Positions 18,421-27,827 of a stretch of 64,000 nucleotides of DNA are shown here, in pieces (position 1 is the first letter of the stretch; each line of letters begins with the position of its first letter). Under the pieces are notes generated by a model that saw only the letters and a program-made list of their open reading frames with translations, was not told the origin of the DNA and ran no database searches. Origin of the DNA: Synechococcus sp. BIOS-E4-1. Lineage in GTDB: Bacteria; Cyanobacteriota; Cyanobacteriia; PCC-6307; Cyanobiaceae. Position numbers and translations under genes: made by a program. The DNA is taken from positions 2,687,494-2,751,493 of the forward strand of contig NZ_CP047935.1 in assembly GCF_014279995.1 (NCBI RefSeq). The letters are read 5' to 3'.

Positions 18421-19149
18421 TCATCGAGAATGAGATCGTCCAAGAATTAAGGCGATCAGGATCGCCACATACAGTTGACCACTCACGGTAATGATTGTGA
18501 CAACTACTGAGGAGATTGTGTCTCCCGAATTTACAACTCCAGATCCTACTGTGGTTAAAAGGTTAAAAGCTGCTGCCATTAACACTGGCGAAAAGTGGCC
18601 AACTGTATTTGATATGCTTCCCAGGTTGTTATTTGCACCACCATTGGTGAGAATGTTGAAATCAAATGCGCTGGGATGTAGCTCAAGAGTTGCTGTCAAC
18701 AGCACGCCACCGGCCACTCCAATCAAGAGATAACCTTCCACCGCAGCCATTACCACAGCAACAGTTACGAATGGTTCGCGTACGAGTGATTTTATTAGAC
18801 GTAAAATGCTTGCAAAATAAAATAAAATCCAAGTAATCACATGTAAAAGTGTAAGCCACTGGCCTAGGTTTGGAAGTAGCTCCAGGCTTAAACGCCAGAT
18901 CGCTTCAAGCGTAATGGCGAAGATTCCAAGTCCAAAGAAAACTGAATTCAGCTTTTTTATTTGTGTATAGCGGCTGACCAGCCCAAGTATTACCCCTGCA
19001 AGGGCTATGTTCAGGAAAGATTGAAAAGCCGGATAGCGCTCTGCTACTGGTAGTAATAGCAGAAAAATAACTTGTGCTGCCAAAAGTGTGATATATCCAC
19101 GATGACGTAAGCGTAATCTTCTGATGAACTCCCGAGAGTAGTGAACCAT
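18421..19149 (-). CDS. Two-pore-helix cation channel-like protein
   Basis: About 242 aa from the ATG at 19149; the frame extends 20 codons upstream. A basic N-terminus is followed by about six hydrophobic helices. Near residue 205 lies a pore-helix-like stretch FNLLTTVGSG followed by VVNSGDTIS and a final helix VSGQLYVAILIALILGR, the classic end of Ion_trans_2 potassium-channel-like proteins. The usual TVGYGD filter is replaced by TVGSGVVNSGD. Inner membrane. Likely ion conductance, selectivity uncertain. Confidence 0.75.
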   Translation of the reverse strand: MVHYSREFIRRLRLRHRGYITLLAAQVIFLLLLPVAERYPAFQSFLNIALAGVILGLVSRYTQIKKLNSVFFGLGIFAITLEAIWRLSLELLPNLGQWLTLLHVITWILFYFASILRLIKSLVREPFVTVAVVMAAVEGYLLIGVAGGVLLTATLELHPSAFDFNILTNGGANNNLGSISNTVGHFSPVLMAAAFNLLTTVGSGVVNSGDTISSVVVTIITVSGQLYVAILIALILGRSHSR

Positions 19150-19209
19150 ATTGTTGCCTGCGGTTTTGTTGGTTACATATTGATAGCGAGGGAATTGAGG
19201 TTTGTCCAA

Positions 19210-20006
19210 ATAGTTTCCTGCTACCCGCCAATTCTTTCTTTAAATTGTATTTTTAGTCTATGTCGCTCTATTGCTTTGATCCAAGTGCGGCCCTGGTGTA
19301 ATGGCTGGTGGAGGTCGTTGCTTGTGGTAGAAGCTTTGGGTTGTTTGATCCAACCCTTTCCCCTGCGTCATTCACAAGTGCCAGGATTCATGAGTTTTGC
19401 CTTTCTCGTCATTCTCTGAGTGTTTCGCAATCGTAGTAAAGTTTGGATTTGGGACATGTCTGTATTGCCAATTTTATTTGTCAGATTGGTAGTTTGTTTA
19501 CAATAAGTTTTTGTCTGAAGACTGACAGAAATGTCTGGAGGTCATCGATTGGTGCAGAGAAACCACCTGCCGTACTGTTGCAATCAATCAAAGGAGTGAG
19601 AAAAGCTCATTAATGGCCAGTGACAGAGCTCACTATTTTTTCCACAGCTGTCTTTTCTATGCCTGGGCTGGATAGGGGGGATCCTGAAACGGGTGTTTCT
19701 GGAAATAGAGAATGAGTTGTAGCCAGTTGCCTTTGAATCGACTAACGGCCGGCCTTAGGGAGTTGCTCTTCCTCTTGATGGTCAGGCGATTTCGTTAGAC
19801 AGCGCAGATGGCGAACAAGGACAGACCACTTGTTGATCGGCATGCATCGAAGAACAGTATCGGCTTGTTGATAATGACCAAGGGGGTATGGCTTGACTCC
19901 CCCGCCTTCAAATCAGAGTTGTTGGCTTTCAATACGCCTGCGGTAACGCCAGGCTTTTCTTCATGCCTTTCGGCTCATGATGCAATTGTGAGCTGATCGA
20001 TCAGCT
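19210..20006. repeat. Decayed composite repeat with DUF1651-like relic
   Basis: At 19678-19710 the GATCCTGAAACGGGTGTTTC segment and at 19808-19890 a frame MANKDRPLVDRHASKNSIG mark a copy of the repeat. The relic shifts frame after GLL. No intact gene in this stretch. Confidence 0.45.
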
Positions 20007-21278
20007 ATGGGTCACAACGTCATCGAGCATCGCACGACGAATTGCTGCGTCGTAGGGGGTGGGCCCGCCGGACTCATGCTTGGTCTTTTGTTGGCTCGTC
20101 AGGGGATCAAGGTCACAGTTTTGGAGTCTCAGATCGACTTTGATCGAGATTTCCGTGGAGACACGATTCACCCAGCGATTCTTGAAGCCCTCGATCAGAT
20201 CGGTCTCGCCGAGCGTGTTCTTGAGATACCGCATGGCCGAATGGAGATGGCTCAGCTGTGTTCTGAGGGACTACTCACCAACTTGGCGGATTTTCGTCGC
20301 CTGAAAACGCGCTTCCCGTTTGTTGCTGTGCTTCCGCAAGTTGAGTTTCTTAACTGCATCGCTGGAGAAGCCAGTCGCTATTCAGGTTTTGAGCTGGTGA
20401 TGGGAGCTCGGGTGGAGGAACTCATACAAGAGAGTGGCACCACGCATGGAGTGCGCTACCGAGATCGGCGGCATGAACTGCATGAGGTTCGTGCCACTCT
20501 CACTGTGGGAGCAGATGGGCGATTTTCCAAGGTTCGCAGTCTCTGTGGGGCTGAATCGCAGAACACCTCACCACCGATGGATGTGCTTTGGTTCCGCGTG
20601 CCTCGCAGGCTTGACGATCCCCATGATCAGCTCCGCTTCCACGTTGGCGGAGCTCATCTGGTTGTGCTCCTTGAGCGTGACAGGGAGTGGCAGGTTGGTT
20701 ATTTGCTCTTAAAAGGACAGTTTGGGGCCACCAAGGCTGCTGGCTTAGACGCCTTTCGCAGAGATCTGAGCCGTCATGTGTGCTGGCTTGCAGACCGGGT
20801 GCATGTGCTGCAGACCTGGAAGCAGATTGTTGTTTTATCCGTTCAGTCCAGTTTCGTGAAGAGGTGGTATCAGCCTGGGCTTCTGCTGATCGGCGATGCT
20901 GCTCATGTGATGTCCCCAGTCGGAGGCGTAGGAATCAATGTGGCGATTCAGGATGCAATCTCGGCTGCAAATCTGCTCACAGAAGCGCTAAAACGAGAAT
21001 CTATCGGCTTAGATCAGTTGGAGACTGTGCAATTGCAGCGGGAGGGGGCAGTTCATTCGATTCAGGGCTTTCAGACCATGGTGCAGAACCGCATCATTAA
21101 GAACGCTCTCATTAATGCCCAACCCTTCAGGTTGCCTTTGCTGCTTCGAATTTTGCTCAAGCTTCCAGTTTTGCGGAATGTGCCAGCGCGGATAATTGCC
21201 TTTGGACTCAGGCCATCAAGAATTTCCGAACACTTGATTCTCGACTACTGCAACTCTCGTTCGTCGAGTGTTCAATAA
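20007..21278 (+). CDS. FAD-dependent monooxygenase
   Basis: 423 aa, group A flavoprotein monooxygenase (FAD_binding_3 type). The dinucleotide fold is VVGGGPAGLMLGLLLARQG (residues 15-33), with ESQIDFDRDFRGD after the second strand, GADGRFSKVR (the DG motif, about 168-177) and LLLIGDAAHVMSPVGGVGIN (the GD motif, about 290-309). Likely NAD(P)H-dependent hydroxylation of an unknown substrate in the cytosol. The first codons (MGHNVIEH) look borrowed from a DUF1651-like fragment, so the native start may have been lost or replaced. Confidence 0.85.
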   Translation: MGHNVIEHRTTNCCVVGGGPAGLMLGLLLARQGIKVTVLESQIDFDRDFRGDTIHPAILEALDQIGLAERVLEIPHGRMEMAQLCSEGLLTNLADFRRLKTRFPFVAVLPQVEFLNCIAGEASRYSGFELVMGARVEELIQESGTTHGVRYRDRRHELHEVRATLTVGADGRFSKVRSLCGAESQNTSPPMDVLWFRVPRRLDDPHDQLRFHVGGAHLVVLLERDREWQVGYLLLKGQFGATKAAGLDAFRRDLSRHVCWLADRVHVLQTWKQIVVLSVQSSFVKRWYQPGLLLIGDAAHVMSPVGGVGINVAIQDAISAANLLTEALKRESIGLDQLETVQLQREGAVHSIQGFQTMVQNRIIKNALINAQPFRLPLLLRILLKLPVLRNVPARIIAFGLRPSRISEHLILDYCNSRSSSVQ

Positions 21279-21444
21279 GGACATTGAAAGTCGCAACTAT
21301 GAGGTCATGAAATGCTGGCGGGAATGGCAGCAAGCCGAAGAAAACCAACCATCCGCAACCAAGGTGGAGCTCGAACAGAGAGATTGCGAGGAATACCAGG
21401 CGTGGCTCAAAAGCGTTCAGGACAGCCCCCAAAAATCACTATAA
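21268..21444 (+). CDS. Small 58-aa acidic protein
   Basis: GTG at 21268 overlaps the end of the monooxygenase gene, so it is probably co-transcribed. Reads MFNKDIESRNYEVMKCWREW, then Glu/Gln-rich to QDSPQKSL. An internal ATG 13 codons in is an alternative start. Not recognised. Confidence 0.5.
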   Translation: MFNKDIESRNYEVMKCWREWQQAEENQPSATKVELEQRDCEEYQAWLKSVQDSPQKSL

Positions 21445-21579
21445 AGTGGAGGTGAATCGCCATTTTGTGTAGTCTACCTCTGTACAATTGTGTAGGCCAT
21501 TAAAAGCTGATTAACGGGATTTAGCTCGTGTCTGAAGAAATGAAAAGCCCCTTTTGCTGATTGAGCTTTGATGAGTACC

Positions 21580-21849
21580 CTAACCCTTCTGTTTCGCGTA
21601 ACTTCCCAATATCAAACAACTCAACGCCCGACCGAGAACACAGTCTCCTCCGCCAGCGGCGCCCTCCAATTCTTCATCTGAAAGGTCCGCTGATTGAGCG
21701 TCCTTCAAATCGTCAGAAGAAATCAAAAAACCTGCTTCTTCAGCTATGGCAACGGCAGCTTCGGCATTGCCTGCTTCTCTTAGTTTCTGCTGAAGACTGG
21801 TGTCGCTTTTGACCTTTTCTAAAAAAGCTTTGAGTTGTTCTGGGGACAT
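21580..21849 (-). CDS. Nif11-leader lanthipeptide precursor
   Basis: 89 aa. Leader MSPEQLKAFLEKVKSDTSLQ to SDEELEGAAGG; the core starts GDCVLGRALSCLILGSYAK, with two Cys but only two Ser, so at most two rings. Start at 21849 chosen by the leader pattern. Promoter of the GTTGCTATAA type ends about 30 bp upstream. Confidence 0.85.
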   Translation of the reverse strand: MSPEQLKAFLEKVKSDTSLQQKLREAGNAEAAVAIAEEAGFLISSDDLKDAQSADLSDEELEGAAGGGDCVLGRALSCLILGSYAKQKG

Positions 21850-22104
21850 GGTTTCCTGCCTCGCTGTGAGATTTATAGCAACGGTGTGCACGGCGCGCTG
21901 CGTTGGCTGTCGTGGTATGAAAAAACCTCATTTTTACCCAATCAATCGTTGGCGCAATTTGGATAAACAGCTGGTAATCGATGTTATTTGTGCTACTGTT
22001 ACCTGCGAATTTCTGTCATCCAGAGACCCTTTCAAGGCTTTGATTTGAAAGGGTTTTGTTGCTTGACTAAGTTAATTGATCCTTGTCAAGCTTGTCGGGT
22101 ATGG

Positions 22105-22134
22105 AAAACCACCATGAGGCTTCGTGGTGGTTTT
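22105..22134. terminator. Bidirectional terminator
   Basis: AAAACCACCATG...CGTGGTGGTTTT, an 11-bp perfect stem flanked by A and T runs. It serves the precursor gene that ends at 22174. Confidence 0.75.
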
Positions 22135-22173
22135 AGATTCTGTTGTTAGATTGGATTAGCAAGTTCTTATTCT

Positions 22174-22437
22174 CTAACACTGTCTTGCGCATGTGCTGCA
22201 TGTGGCCGTGCATGTGTTGCCGCATGAGCCTGTTGAAAGAGTGATTGTTCCACCAGCAGCACTTTCCAGATCTTGGTTTGTCAGTTCCATGCGTGGTTCC
22301 TCAAAAGTTTCTTTTAGTCCTGCTTCCTGAGTGATTAGGGAAACAGTTTCATAGTCAGTTGCCTTGTTAAGGGCGGCCTGCATGCTTTTGTTGTCTTGTA
22401 GTTGGTTGATGAATGCTTGGAGTTGTTCTTGTGACAT
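22174..22437 (-). CDS. Nif11-leader precursor with Cys/Thr-rich core
   Basis: 87 aa. Leader MSQEQLQAFINQLQDNKSMQ to NQDLESAAGG; core TITLSTGSCGNTCTATCSTC then ARQC, with five Cys and nine Thr/Ser, the densest candidate ring-forming core in the window. The leader diverges most from the cluster type and uses the AACCG dyad promoter. Expected to be modified in trans. Confidence 0.85.
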   Translation of the reverse strand: MSQEQLQAFINQLQDNKSMQAALNKATDYETVSLITQEAGLKETFEEPRMELTNQDLESAAGGTITLSTGSCGNTCTATCSTCARQC

Positions 22438-22465
22438 GATGTGTCTCCGTTTGGGACCCTTTCTG

Positions 22466-22521
22466 TCTAAGCCTGCTGTTTAGAAGCCGGGAGAGGGGCA
22501 GCCGCACAAGAAGATACGGTT
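22466..22521 (-). promoter_or_regulatory. AACCG-N12-CGGCT dyad plus -10 box
   Basis: Dyad at 22500-22521 and CTTAGA (minus strand) at 22466-22471, with 28 bp between. Confidence 0.7.
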
Positions 22522-22676
22522 TCAAGATCCTTTGTTTGAAGGGGTAGTCAGATTTGGTCTGAAGTTCAGTCATATTCACTGGCAACGGGGGATCGAATGA
22601 ATTGCCATGAATACCCCCCCCCCCCCTCCTTCCACTCACATACACCTGGCGGGAATGGTGAATTGTTGATTGGGGC

Positions 22677-22991
22677 TCAAGTCAGTACTTCGTATCGCTC
22701 TTCTATTATTCGATTAGGGCCCCTTTCTACATTCCAGTCGCTACTGATCAATGCAGCCCCAGGAACGGCAGTTTGAACTAGATAGGCATCGGTTAATAGT
22801 AATGATTTCAAATGAACAGGGCTCAATGTTTCAGGGTTGAATTTGAATCCACTTCCGAAGTCTGGATTTTTATTGGCATTGACTTCTGCTGAATCTTCAG
22901 CCCAGGCTTTTACGTTTTTTCGATCTTTGGAAAGTAGCTTCTCTGCGTTTTTTTGCCATCCAAGTAAAAAGAATCTGTCCCAGCATTCCAC
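22677..22991 (-). CDS. Possible PIN-like domain fragment
   Basis: 104 aa. The C-terminal part LLTDAYLVQTAVPGAALISSDWNV resembles the end of PIN-type nuclease domains (Asp-rich DAYL...SSD). The N-terminal acidic residues of a full domain are not evident. Could be a remnant of a toxin or an unrelated protein. Confidence 0.4.
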   Translation of the reverse strand: MECWDRFFLLGWQKNAEKLLSKDRKNVKAWAEDSAEVNANKNPDFGSGFKFNPETLSPVHLKSLLLTDAYLVQTAVPGAALISSDWNVERGPNRIIEERYEVLT

Positions 22992-23153
22992 TTGTGTGCT
23001 CAGTGTTACCTGTTAAGCCAGTTTTGGAATCAGCTTGACCCTCTGACTACCAGCTCCCCAGAAGCTCTAAGCAGCATTTCAGCTGTAGCGGACTGATCTC
23101 AGCAGATCAAAGTCTTTCAACTGTGAAGCTCAATCAATCAATCAATCCAAGAC

Positions 23154-23309
23154 ATGAGAACCTCAACTCAAAACAGATTTGGTTCCAGCAGGTTCGCTGA
23201 GATCTTGAATGCTCGTCTGGCGATGCTGAGCTATGTCATTGGCCTTGTGATCGAGCTGATCACTGGGCTGGGAATCCTGAGCCAGATTGGTTTTAACCAC
23301 GATTGCTGA
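23154..23309 (+). CDS. hli: High-light-inducible protein
   Basis: 51 aa. FAEILNARLAMLSYVIGLVI carries the chlorophyll-binding helix signature of the Hli/one-helix family (E-x-x-N-x-R-x-A-M), followed by ELITGLGIL. Single thylakoid helix; binds chlorophyll and carotenoid and protects photosystems during light stress. Length is normal for the family. Too short for many gene callers. Confidence 0.85.
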   Translation: MRTSTQNRFGSSRFAEILNARLAMLSYVIGLVIELITGLGILSQIGFNHDC

Positions 23310-23418
23310 TGCGCCAGAATATTGCTGAGCTAGTCGCGACCGACGATTTTCAGCGCCATGCCTCGGGTGTGATTAGAGGTGACCCTAGGGAGTTCGTGGG
23401 CCTGGGATTGTGTCAGTG

Positions 23419-24228
23419 ATGATGGATCAATGGACGCTGAATCGGCTCAACTTCCAGGGGTGCTGGCAGGGCCGTGGTGCTTGGTTCGGGCGTAATACGG
23501 AGGATCGACTTGATCTGGCATCACCGGTCAGGGTGATGGATCCCACGACGTACGACATCTCTTTTAGCGATTCCGACACCGGCGTCTGGGATGGATCTGG
23601 ATTGTTCTTCGCCCCCGGCAGCCAGGCCAGGTATGACATCAGTCGCAGCACCTACAACGCCGGCGGCGGATGCTGGCAATTCCAAGGAGCTGGAGGTCAG
23701 TCCAGTCTTGTGCCAGATCTTGACCGCCGACGCTTCGGCCACGAGATCAATCTGTTTCATGGTCGGTCCCGGTCCATGCTGGTGCTGATCTGGGAGCCAC
23801 TGGGGACGCGATGGCGTCTGCAGTTAGTGGGCGCCGTTGGTTTCCGTTGCCGCAGGGCTTCGGTGCCCGAACCGGAACGTCCTGCATTCAGGACTGCAGA
23901 GGCGATGTTGGCACCGCTGCGGGGTTGGTCTGGTGTGGTGGAAACGTTCCGGCCACAGCCTGGTTGCATCGGTCAGGTGAGTACAGCTCAGCCGTCGGTT
24001 TTTGTTCCAGATCAGTTCATGCGCCATGAAAGGACTGCCGTCATGCAGGATGCGCTGGTTTTTTCGGTGCCTGAGTATCTGCCGGAAGGTGCCTTTCAGC
24101 TGGAGATCGGCGGTCTGCTCGGTGTGGGGTTGTTTCAGCAGCTCAGCATTGTGTTTGATGACAGCAGACGTCTCACAGCCTGGGAACGCCGACGGTTCTT
24201 GGCTGATACCAAAAAAGTCGATCCTTAA
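23419..24228 (+). CDS. Conserved cyanobacterial protein, DUF3598-like
   Basis: About 269 aa, cytosolic. Begins MMDQWTLNRLNFQGCWQGRG; the pattern WQGRGAWF, DSDTGVWDGSGLFFAPGSQ and the paired beta-rich halves fit lipocalin-like DUF3598 proteins of cyanobacteria. An in-frame GTG at 23410 is an alternative start. No partner genes. Function unknown; family assignment moderate. Confidence 0.65.
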   Translation: MMDQWTLNRLNFQGCWQGRGAWFGRNTEDRLDLASPVRVMDPTTYDISFSDSDTGVWDGSGLFFAPGSQARYDISRSTYNAGGGCWQFQGAGGQSSLVPDLDRRRFGHEINLFHGRSRSMLVLIWEPLGTRWRLQLVGAVGFRCRRASVPEPERPAFRTAEAMLAPLRGWSGVVETFRPQPGCIGQVSTAQPSVFVPDQFMRHERTAVMQDALVFSVPEYLPEGAFQLEIGGLLGVGLFQQLSIVFDDSRRLTAWERRRFLADTKKVDP

Positions 24229-24309
24229 AAGGGCGTCTTTTAAAACAGCCGTCGTCGGCAAGTGTGATCACTTCTGTTCACTTAGCAGGCAAACCATGAA
24301 ACCCGCGCA

Positions 24310-24430
24310 CTTGGTGGGGCTGCAATGTCCCCTATCAACACCACATTATAAAAAGTCAGTTTTGTCAACTTCTGCTGATCTGCGCTCGATCGTGCCAGGT
24401 ATTTGAGGCTGATTTTTGGGGTTTTGAAGG
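24310..24430 (-). repeat. Orphan copy of precursor-upstream repeat
   Basis: Contains CTCGATCGTGCCAGGTATTT and the flank found upstream of most precursor genes, but no precursor follows. Confidence 0.5.
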
Positions 24431-24828
24431 TGATTGAATGATCGCCCGACACTCGCCATCTCTCAATCGTGCAGGGTGGCGAATGTGTATATTGAGCTAA
24501 TCTACCTCATATGTATCAAAGAGACAGATGCAGGTATGAAGGAAATTCCTGCTCACTTTTTGACTCTCGGCATCGCGAAAAGGTTTGATATGCAGATGGG
24601 TGCCTGGAGTGGCAAGCAGTCAATGTACGGAAAGAAGTCACCGTTTGAAAACGTGTTAAGCCTTTTGCCTAGCCATCATCGCTTAGGCGTCCAACACTGA
24701 CCTCCGCCAGGCTTATGCATCGATTCCCAGGCTTCGACGGCGTTGTGGCGCAATATCTGTTAGTTGGCTAATTCTGATGCTGTTAGCCAATGCGTAATAA
24801 TTGTCTTGGCCAAGACAATTGGAGAGCT
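24431..24828. other. No firm gene; DUF1651-like relic
   Basis: A weak plus frame (24536-24700) is not called. The minus strand at 24715-24770 reads QILRHNAVEAWESM, a DUF1651-like tail fragment. Confidence 0.35.
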
Positions 24829-25044
24829 TTAGTCCAAAGTATCGCAGTATTCATTGACGATCTCTATCTCGCTCATGACATTTGTATGTTGTGCAGTTAG
24901 CCCCAGGCGCTTCATGGCTGTAGCTATCGTGATTTGAGATGCGTCAAAGTCTGCGCATCTCAGAAGCTGTCTCTCAAGCTTGGATGAGCACCCAGCAATC
25001 ATAAAGAAGAAGGCTGCTAATATTAGTTTGTTGATAAATTTCAT
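24829..25044 (-). CDS. Small lipoprotein, 71 aa
   Basis: Signal peptide MKFINKLILAAFFFMIAGCS with lipobox IAGC, so lipidated at Cys19. The mature chain is helical with two more Cys (LRCADF, NEYCDTLD). Family not recognised. Membrane-anchored in the periplasm. Confidence 0.65.
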   Translation of the reverse strand: MKFINKLILAAFFFMIAGCSSKLERQLLRCADFDASQITIATAMKRLGLTAQHTNVMSEIEIVNEYCDTLD

Positions 25045-26029
25045 CGTTTTTTTCAGATAGGCTCTGTTTCATAGCACTGAAATTGATTGTCGACCTTCTT
25101 TCCTGTATTTCCATAGTGTTATGCCTGAGCATGTGTCTAATGACCTGCTGACCACCTCCGCGTCATGGCCTGGTTTCCACAATGACCCACTGAGAGTGGG
25201 CGGTGATCAAGTCGTTCTGGAACCGGCAGATGTGACCCATCCGCATTTTGCACAGCCAGCCACACCGTTCCTTGCTGGGCACCTTTCAACCCGTAGGCGA
25301 TTTTTGTATGGTATCCGCGCGATGTCGACACGCTCCCAGGCACGGCAGCTGATTTGGCGATTCTCAGCAGATTGGTATCTGATTGGCACCGTTGCCTGTC
25401 AGCGTCTTTCTAGGCAGGTGTGTGCAATCGGCCGTTAGTTCGGAGCTGACTCCATCGACCCTTTCCCAGAATCTCGGTTTCAGCCTCTGCCCGTGCCCTG
25501 GTTTGCTGTGGTCTTCGCTTGGCAACCATTGCTCAAGCTCATGCCCCAAGAGCTAACCGCAATAGCAACAGCAGATTAATGACTGCCACTGTTACCGCTG
25601 CATCTGGCGAAGTAAAGGGGAAGTGCGCGCTTCCGATTCATTCCGCCACTGCTATGCATGTGCGGCTGATCTGATCGGGCTAAATGATCTTACGTTCTCT
25701 CAGTTCGTGGGCAATAACCGCATGACCTCCGTGCAGTGCCATGGCACCAATACCGGTTAGCGGAGTTGATGGCTGCCGCTGTACGAGTGTTGGTTTGAGT
25801 TGCTGTTTGATAGCAGTTTTGATCGTTGATAAGTTCTGGCTGCCTCTGCTCAATCGCGCAAGGCGCTGGAGGCTAATCTAAAGAATTTGAGTGTGATTGA
25901 TTCAATAAACAGGCCACGCATTGCTAGGGGCTTTGCTGGATAATGAGTACAACTCTCATTGCTTATAGTCGGACTCTCCACTCAAGCTGCATTGATATTG
26001 TTTTATCGCTGTATACACTTCACGCCTGA
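25045..26029. other. About 1 kb with no supported gene
   Basis: Open frames at 25121-25549 on both strands are not convincing. A weak copy of the precursor-upstream repeat (CTCAATCGCGCAAGGCG) lies near 25850. Possibly decayed DNA. Confidence 0.35.
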
Positions 26030-26160
26030 GCCTGGATCAAGGTTTGGTGTAAATAATCCTCCACACTTTTCACCACTTTATTTCCCCTGATCTGGTGCCA
26101 ATCCATATCGCGTACGAACACTCACTTTCGCAATGCGCTCGCCATCACCAGATCTCAACA
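26030..26160 (-). pseudogene. Fragment of the 39893-type gene
   Basis: Minus strand matches the middle of the gene at 39893 (the region around VRDVDGCQIRLDGVVKSVE) but with frame damage. It is separated from its former upstream partner (26640-26905) by the gene at 26227. Confidence 0.5.
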
Positions 26161-26226
26161 GTGCTCAATCAGAGGTGACTGCCCTCGCACGCTTGACGAA
26201 AGCATCCATGCCGATTGTTCCTGTTT

Positions 26227-26601
26227 TTATTGATTAAGTGATCTTCCATCATCTTCTCTGTAATCAAAGAACTTGATGATTTTCATTTCAACAGGATTTG
26301 GCATGTTGTCATAGTTCTTGGATTCTATTGATGGGTCTTCCATTCCAGTGATCTCTGTTGAATCATAATTCTCGCTCCCGTCTACGCAGATTCGGTTGTT
26401 GTCCTCAAGCCATGTTCCGTCGTCATGATAAGTATATTTTGTGCCTCTCTTTAGCCAGCTAATGCACGCTTTGATGGCTTCTGTTTTCCACTCGTAGCGT
26501 TCGATTTTTGCCGCTTTCGATTCGGTGATGGAAAAAAGTAGTGTGAACTGGGCTACGGCTGCAATCGTGGTCGGGAGGATTTTTCTCAAACTATTTTTCA
26601 A
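26227..26601 (-). CDS. Secreted acidic protein, 124 aa
   Basis: Signal peptide with hydrophobic stretch TIAAVAQFTLLFSI, likely cut after SKA; the mature part has two Cys (IKACISW, NRICVDG) and an acidic C-terminal half. Unknown. AT-richer than its flanks and placed exactly between two pieces of a formerly contiguous gene pair, suggesting insertion. Confidence 0.6.
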   Translation of the reverse strand: MKNSLRKILPTTIAAVAQFTLLFSITESKAAKIERYEWKTEAIKACISWLKRGTKYTYHDDGTWLEDNNRICVDGSENYDSTEITGMEDPSIESKNYDNMPNPVEMKIIKFFDYREDDGRSLNQ

Positions 26602-26639
26602 GGCATTGACGGATTGAATTTACATCTTCCGTTTTCAGC

Positions 26640-26905
26640 CTCCATCACCACATCTCCGGGGCACGATCCAGCGCATAGGGCTTCTGGCAGTAGTGCACCG
26701 CATACCGCCACGCATCAATGCGGTGCGTGATCGCCGTTAGGTCCAACAGCTCCCGCTTCTTGGTGTGCCTCGCCTTCAGCCACGGCTGGCCCTCATCTCG
26801 ATCCGTCGCTCACAACATCGCGCGCAGCCTGCCAGTCCGCTTCCTCCGACATCCGCGTCTTGCCCGCACGCTTAAAAAGAATCTCGGCTTTTCAAAACTC
26901 ATCGC
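26640..26905 (-). pseudogene. Decayed 40237-type gene
   Basis: Aligns with 40237-40539 (GFKKAE... start, KASRR/HAPH middle, YCQKPYA-like end) but with stops and shifts. It keeps the terminal GTGGTGATG overlap with the lost partner. Confidence 0.55.
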
Positions 26906-26970
26906 CAATCGTCAGCGCACCGCCCATACGATGAGGTGGGAAGGGACGGTTGAAAAGCTCTGCTGTAATT

Positions 26971-27176
26971 GACGCTTCCTGATGGATTCAAACCATCCAT
27001 CGATCAGTGTGGAGCCAACCGTACGTATTGATCTTGCCTTGATGGCGGCAGCTCCTGTTATCCAACGTGGCGTGATTCCAAACAAGGACCGCTCACCTGT
27101 TGATCGCCATGTACCGAAGCACGGTGTTGGTTGGTTAATGAACGACCGGGAGGAAGGTCTGCAGTTTCTGGAATGA
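26971..27176. repeat. Composite repeat: tRNA-Arg remnant and DUF1651-like relic
   Basis: Partial T-arm and acceptor remnant at 26971-27003 on the minus strand, then on plus IPNKDRSPVDRH, KHGVGWLMNDREEGLQF and stop. The DUF1651-like gene is truncated after about 35 codons. Confidence 0.55.
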
Positions 27177-27261
27177 CAAGCCACCACATCGCTACGGATG
27201 GGGATCATGACTGACCCTGCTCGGATTACCCATTGGATAACTTCCCCCCAGTAGGCCTTTT

Positions 27262-27744
27262 TCAATCCTCCAGCAGGCTTCTGAGCATCCAGGCGGTTTT
27301 CTCGTGAATCTGCAGCCGCTGGGTCAGCAGGTCAGCGGTGGGTTCATCGCTGGCGGCCTCCGCCAGCGGGAAAATGCTGCGAGCGGTTCTGGCCACGGCC
27401 TCATGGCCAGCCACCAGTTCGCGCACCATGTCGAGAGCAGCAGGTGGTTGGCTGACTTCCTTGATCGATGCCAGTCCGGCAAGGGTCGCGCCGCCATAGG
27501 GGGCCACGATGCCCAGAGCCCTGATTCTCTCGGCGATCTCGTCCAGGGAGTTCCAAAGCTCGGTGTACTGGTCCATGAACATCAAATGCAGGGTGTTGAA
27601 CATCGGACCGGTCACGTTCCAGTGGAAGCCATGCGTTTTTCCATAGAGCACATAGGTATCAGCCAGTAATCGACTGAGCCCAGCAGCGATCTGCTCGCGC
27701 TGTTCCTGAGGGATACCGATGTTGATCTGGGGTGCGCTTTCCAT
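27262..27744 (-). CDS. dps: Dps-family ferritin
   Basis: 160 aa, normal length. Ferroxidase residues of the inter-subunit type are visible: [14 protein letters not shown] (His/Trp, residues about 36-49), [27 protein letters not shown] (Asp, Glu; about 51-77). Forms 12-mers in the cytosol that oxidise and store iron using peroxide and protect DNA. It stands alone, under the AACCG dyad promoter shared with metallothionein and three peptide precursors. Confidence 0.92.
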   Translation of the reverse strand: MESAPQINIGIPQEQREQIAAGLSRLLADTYVLYGKTHGFHWNVTGPMFNTLHLMFMDQYTELWNSLDEIAERIRALGIVAPYGGATLAGLASIKEVSQPPAALDMVRELVAGHEAVARTARSIFPLAEAASDEPTADLLTQRLQIHEKTAWMLRSLLED

Positions 27745-27771
27745 GGGGCTTAATCAGAGCTGCTTCATCGG

Positions 27772-27827
27772 TCTATGCCTGCTCGAAAACACTTGGGTGG
27801 AGGCCAACCGTCCTGCGAGGTTCGGTT
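27772..27827 (-). promoter_or_regulatory. AACCG-N12-CGGTT dyad plus -10 box
   Basis: Dyad at 27806-27827 and CATAGA (minus strand) at 27772-27777, with 28 bp between. The ATG of dps follows 27 bp after the -10 box. Confidence 0.8.

Noticed and set aside
22617-22627. Run of C near 22617
   Set aside because: A homopolymer of about 11 C in non-coding DNA; possibly a sequencing-sensitive tract, no feature attached.
25121-25549. Possible transposase remnant
   Set aside because: Frames on both strands have mixed composition and I see no inverted repeats or catalytic motif.
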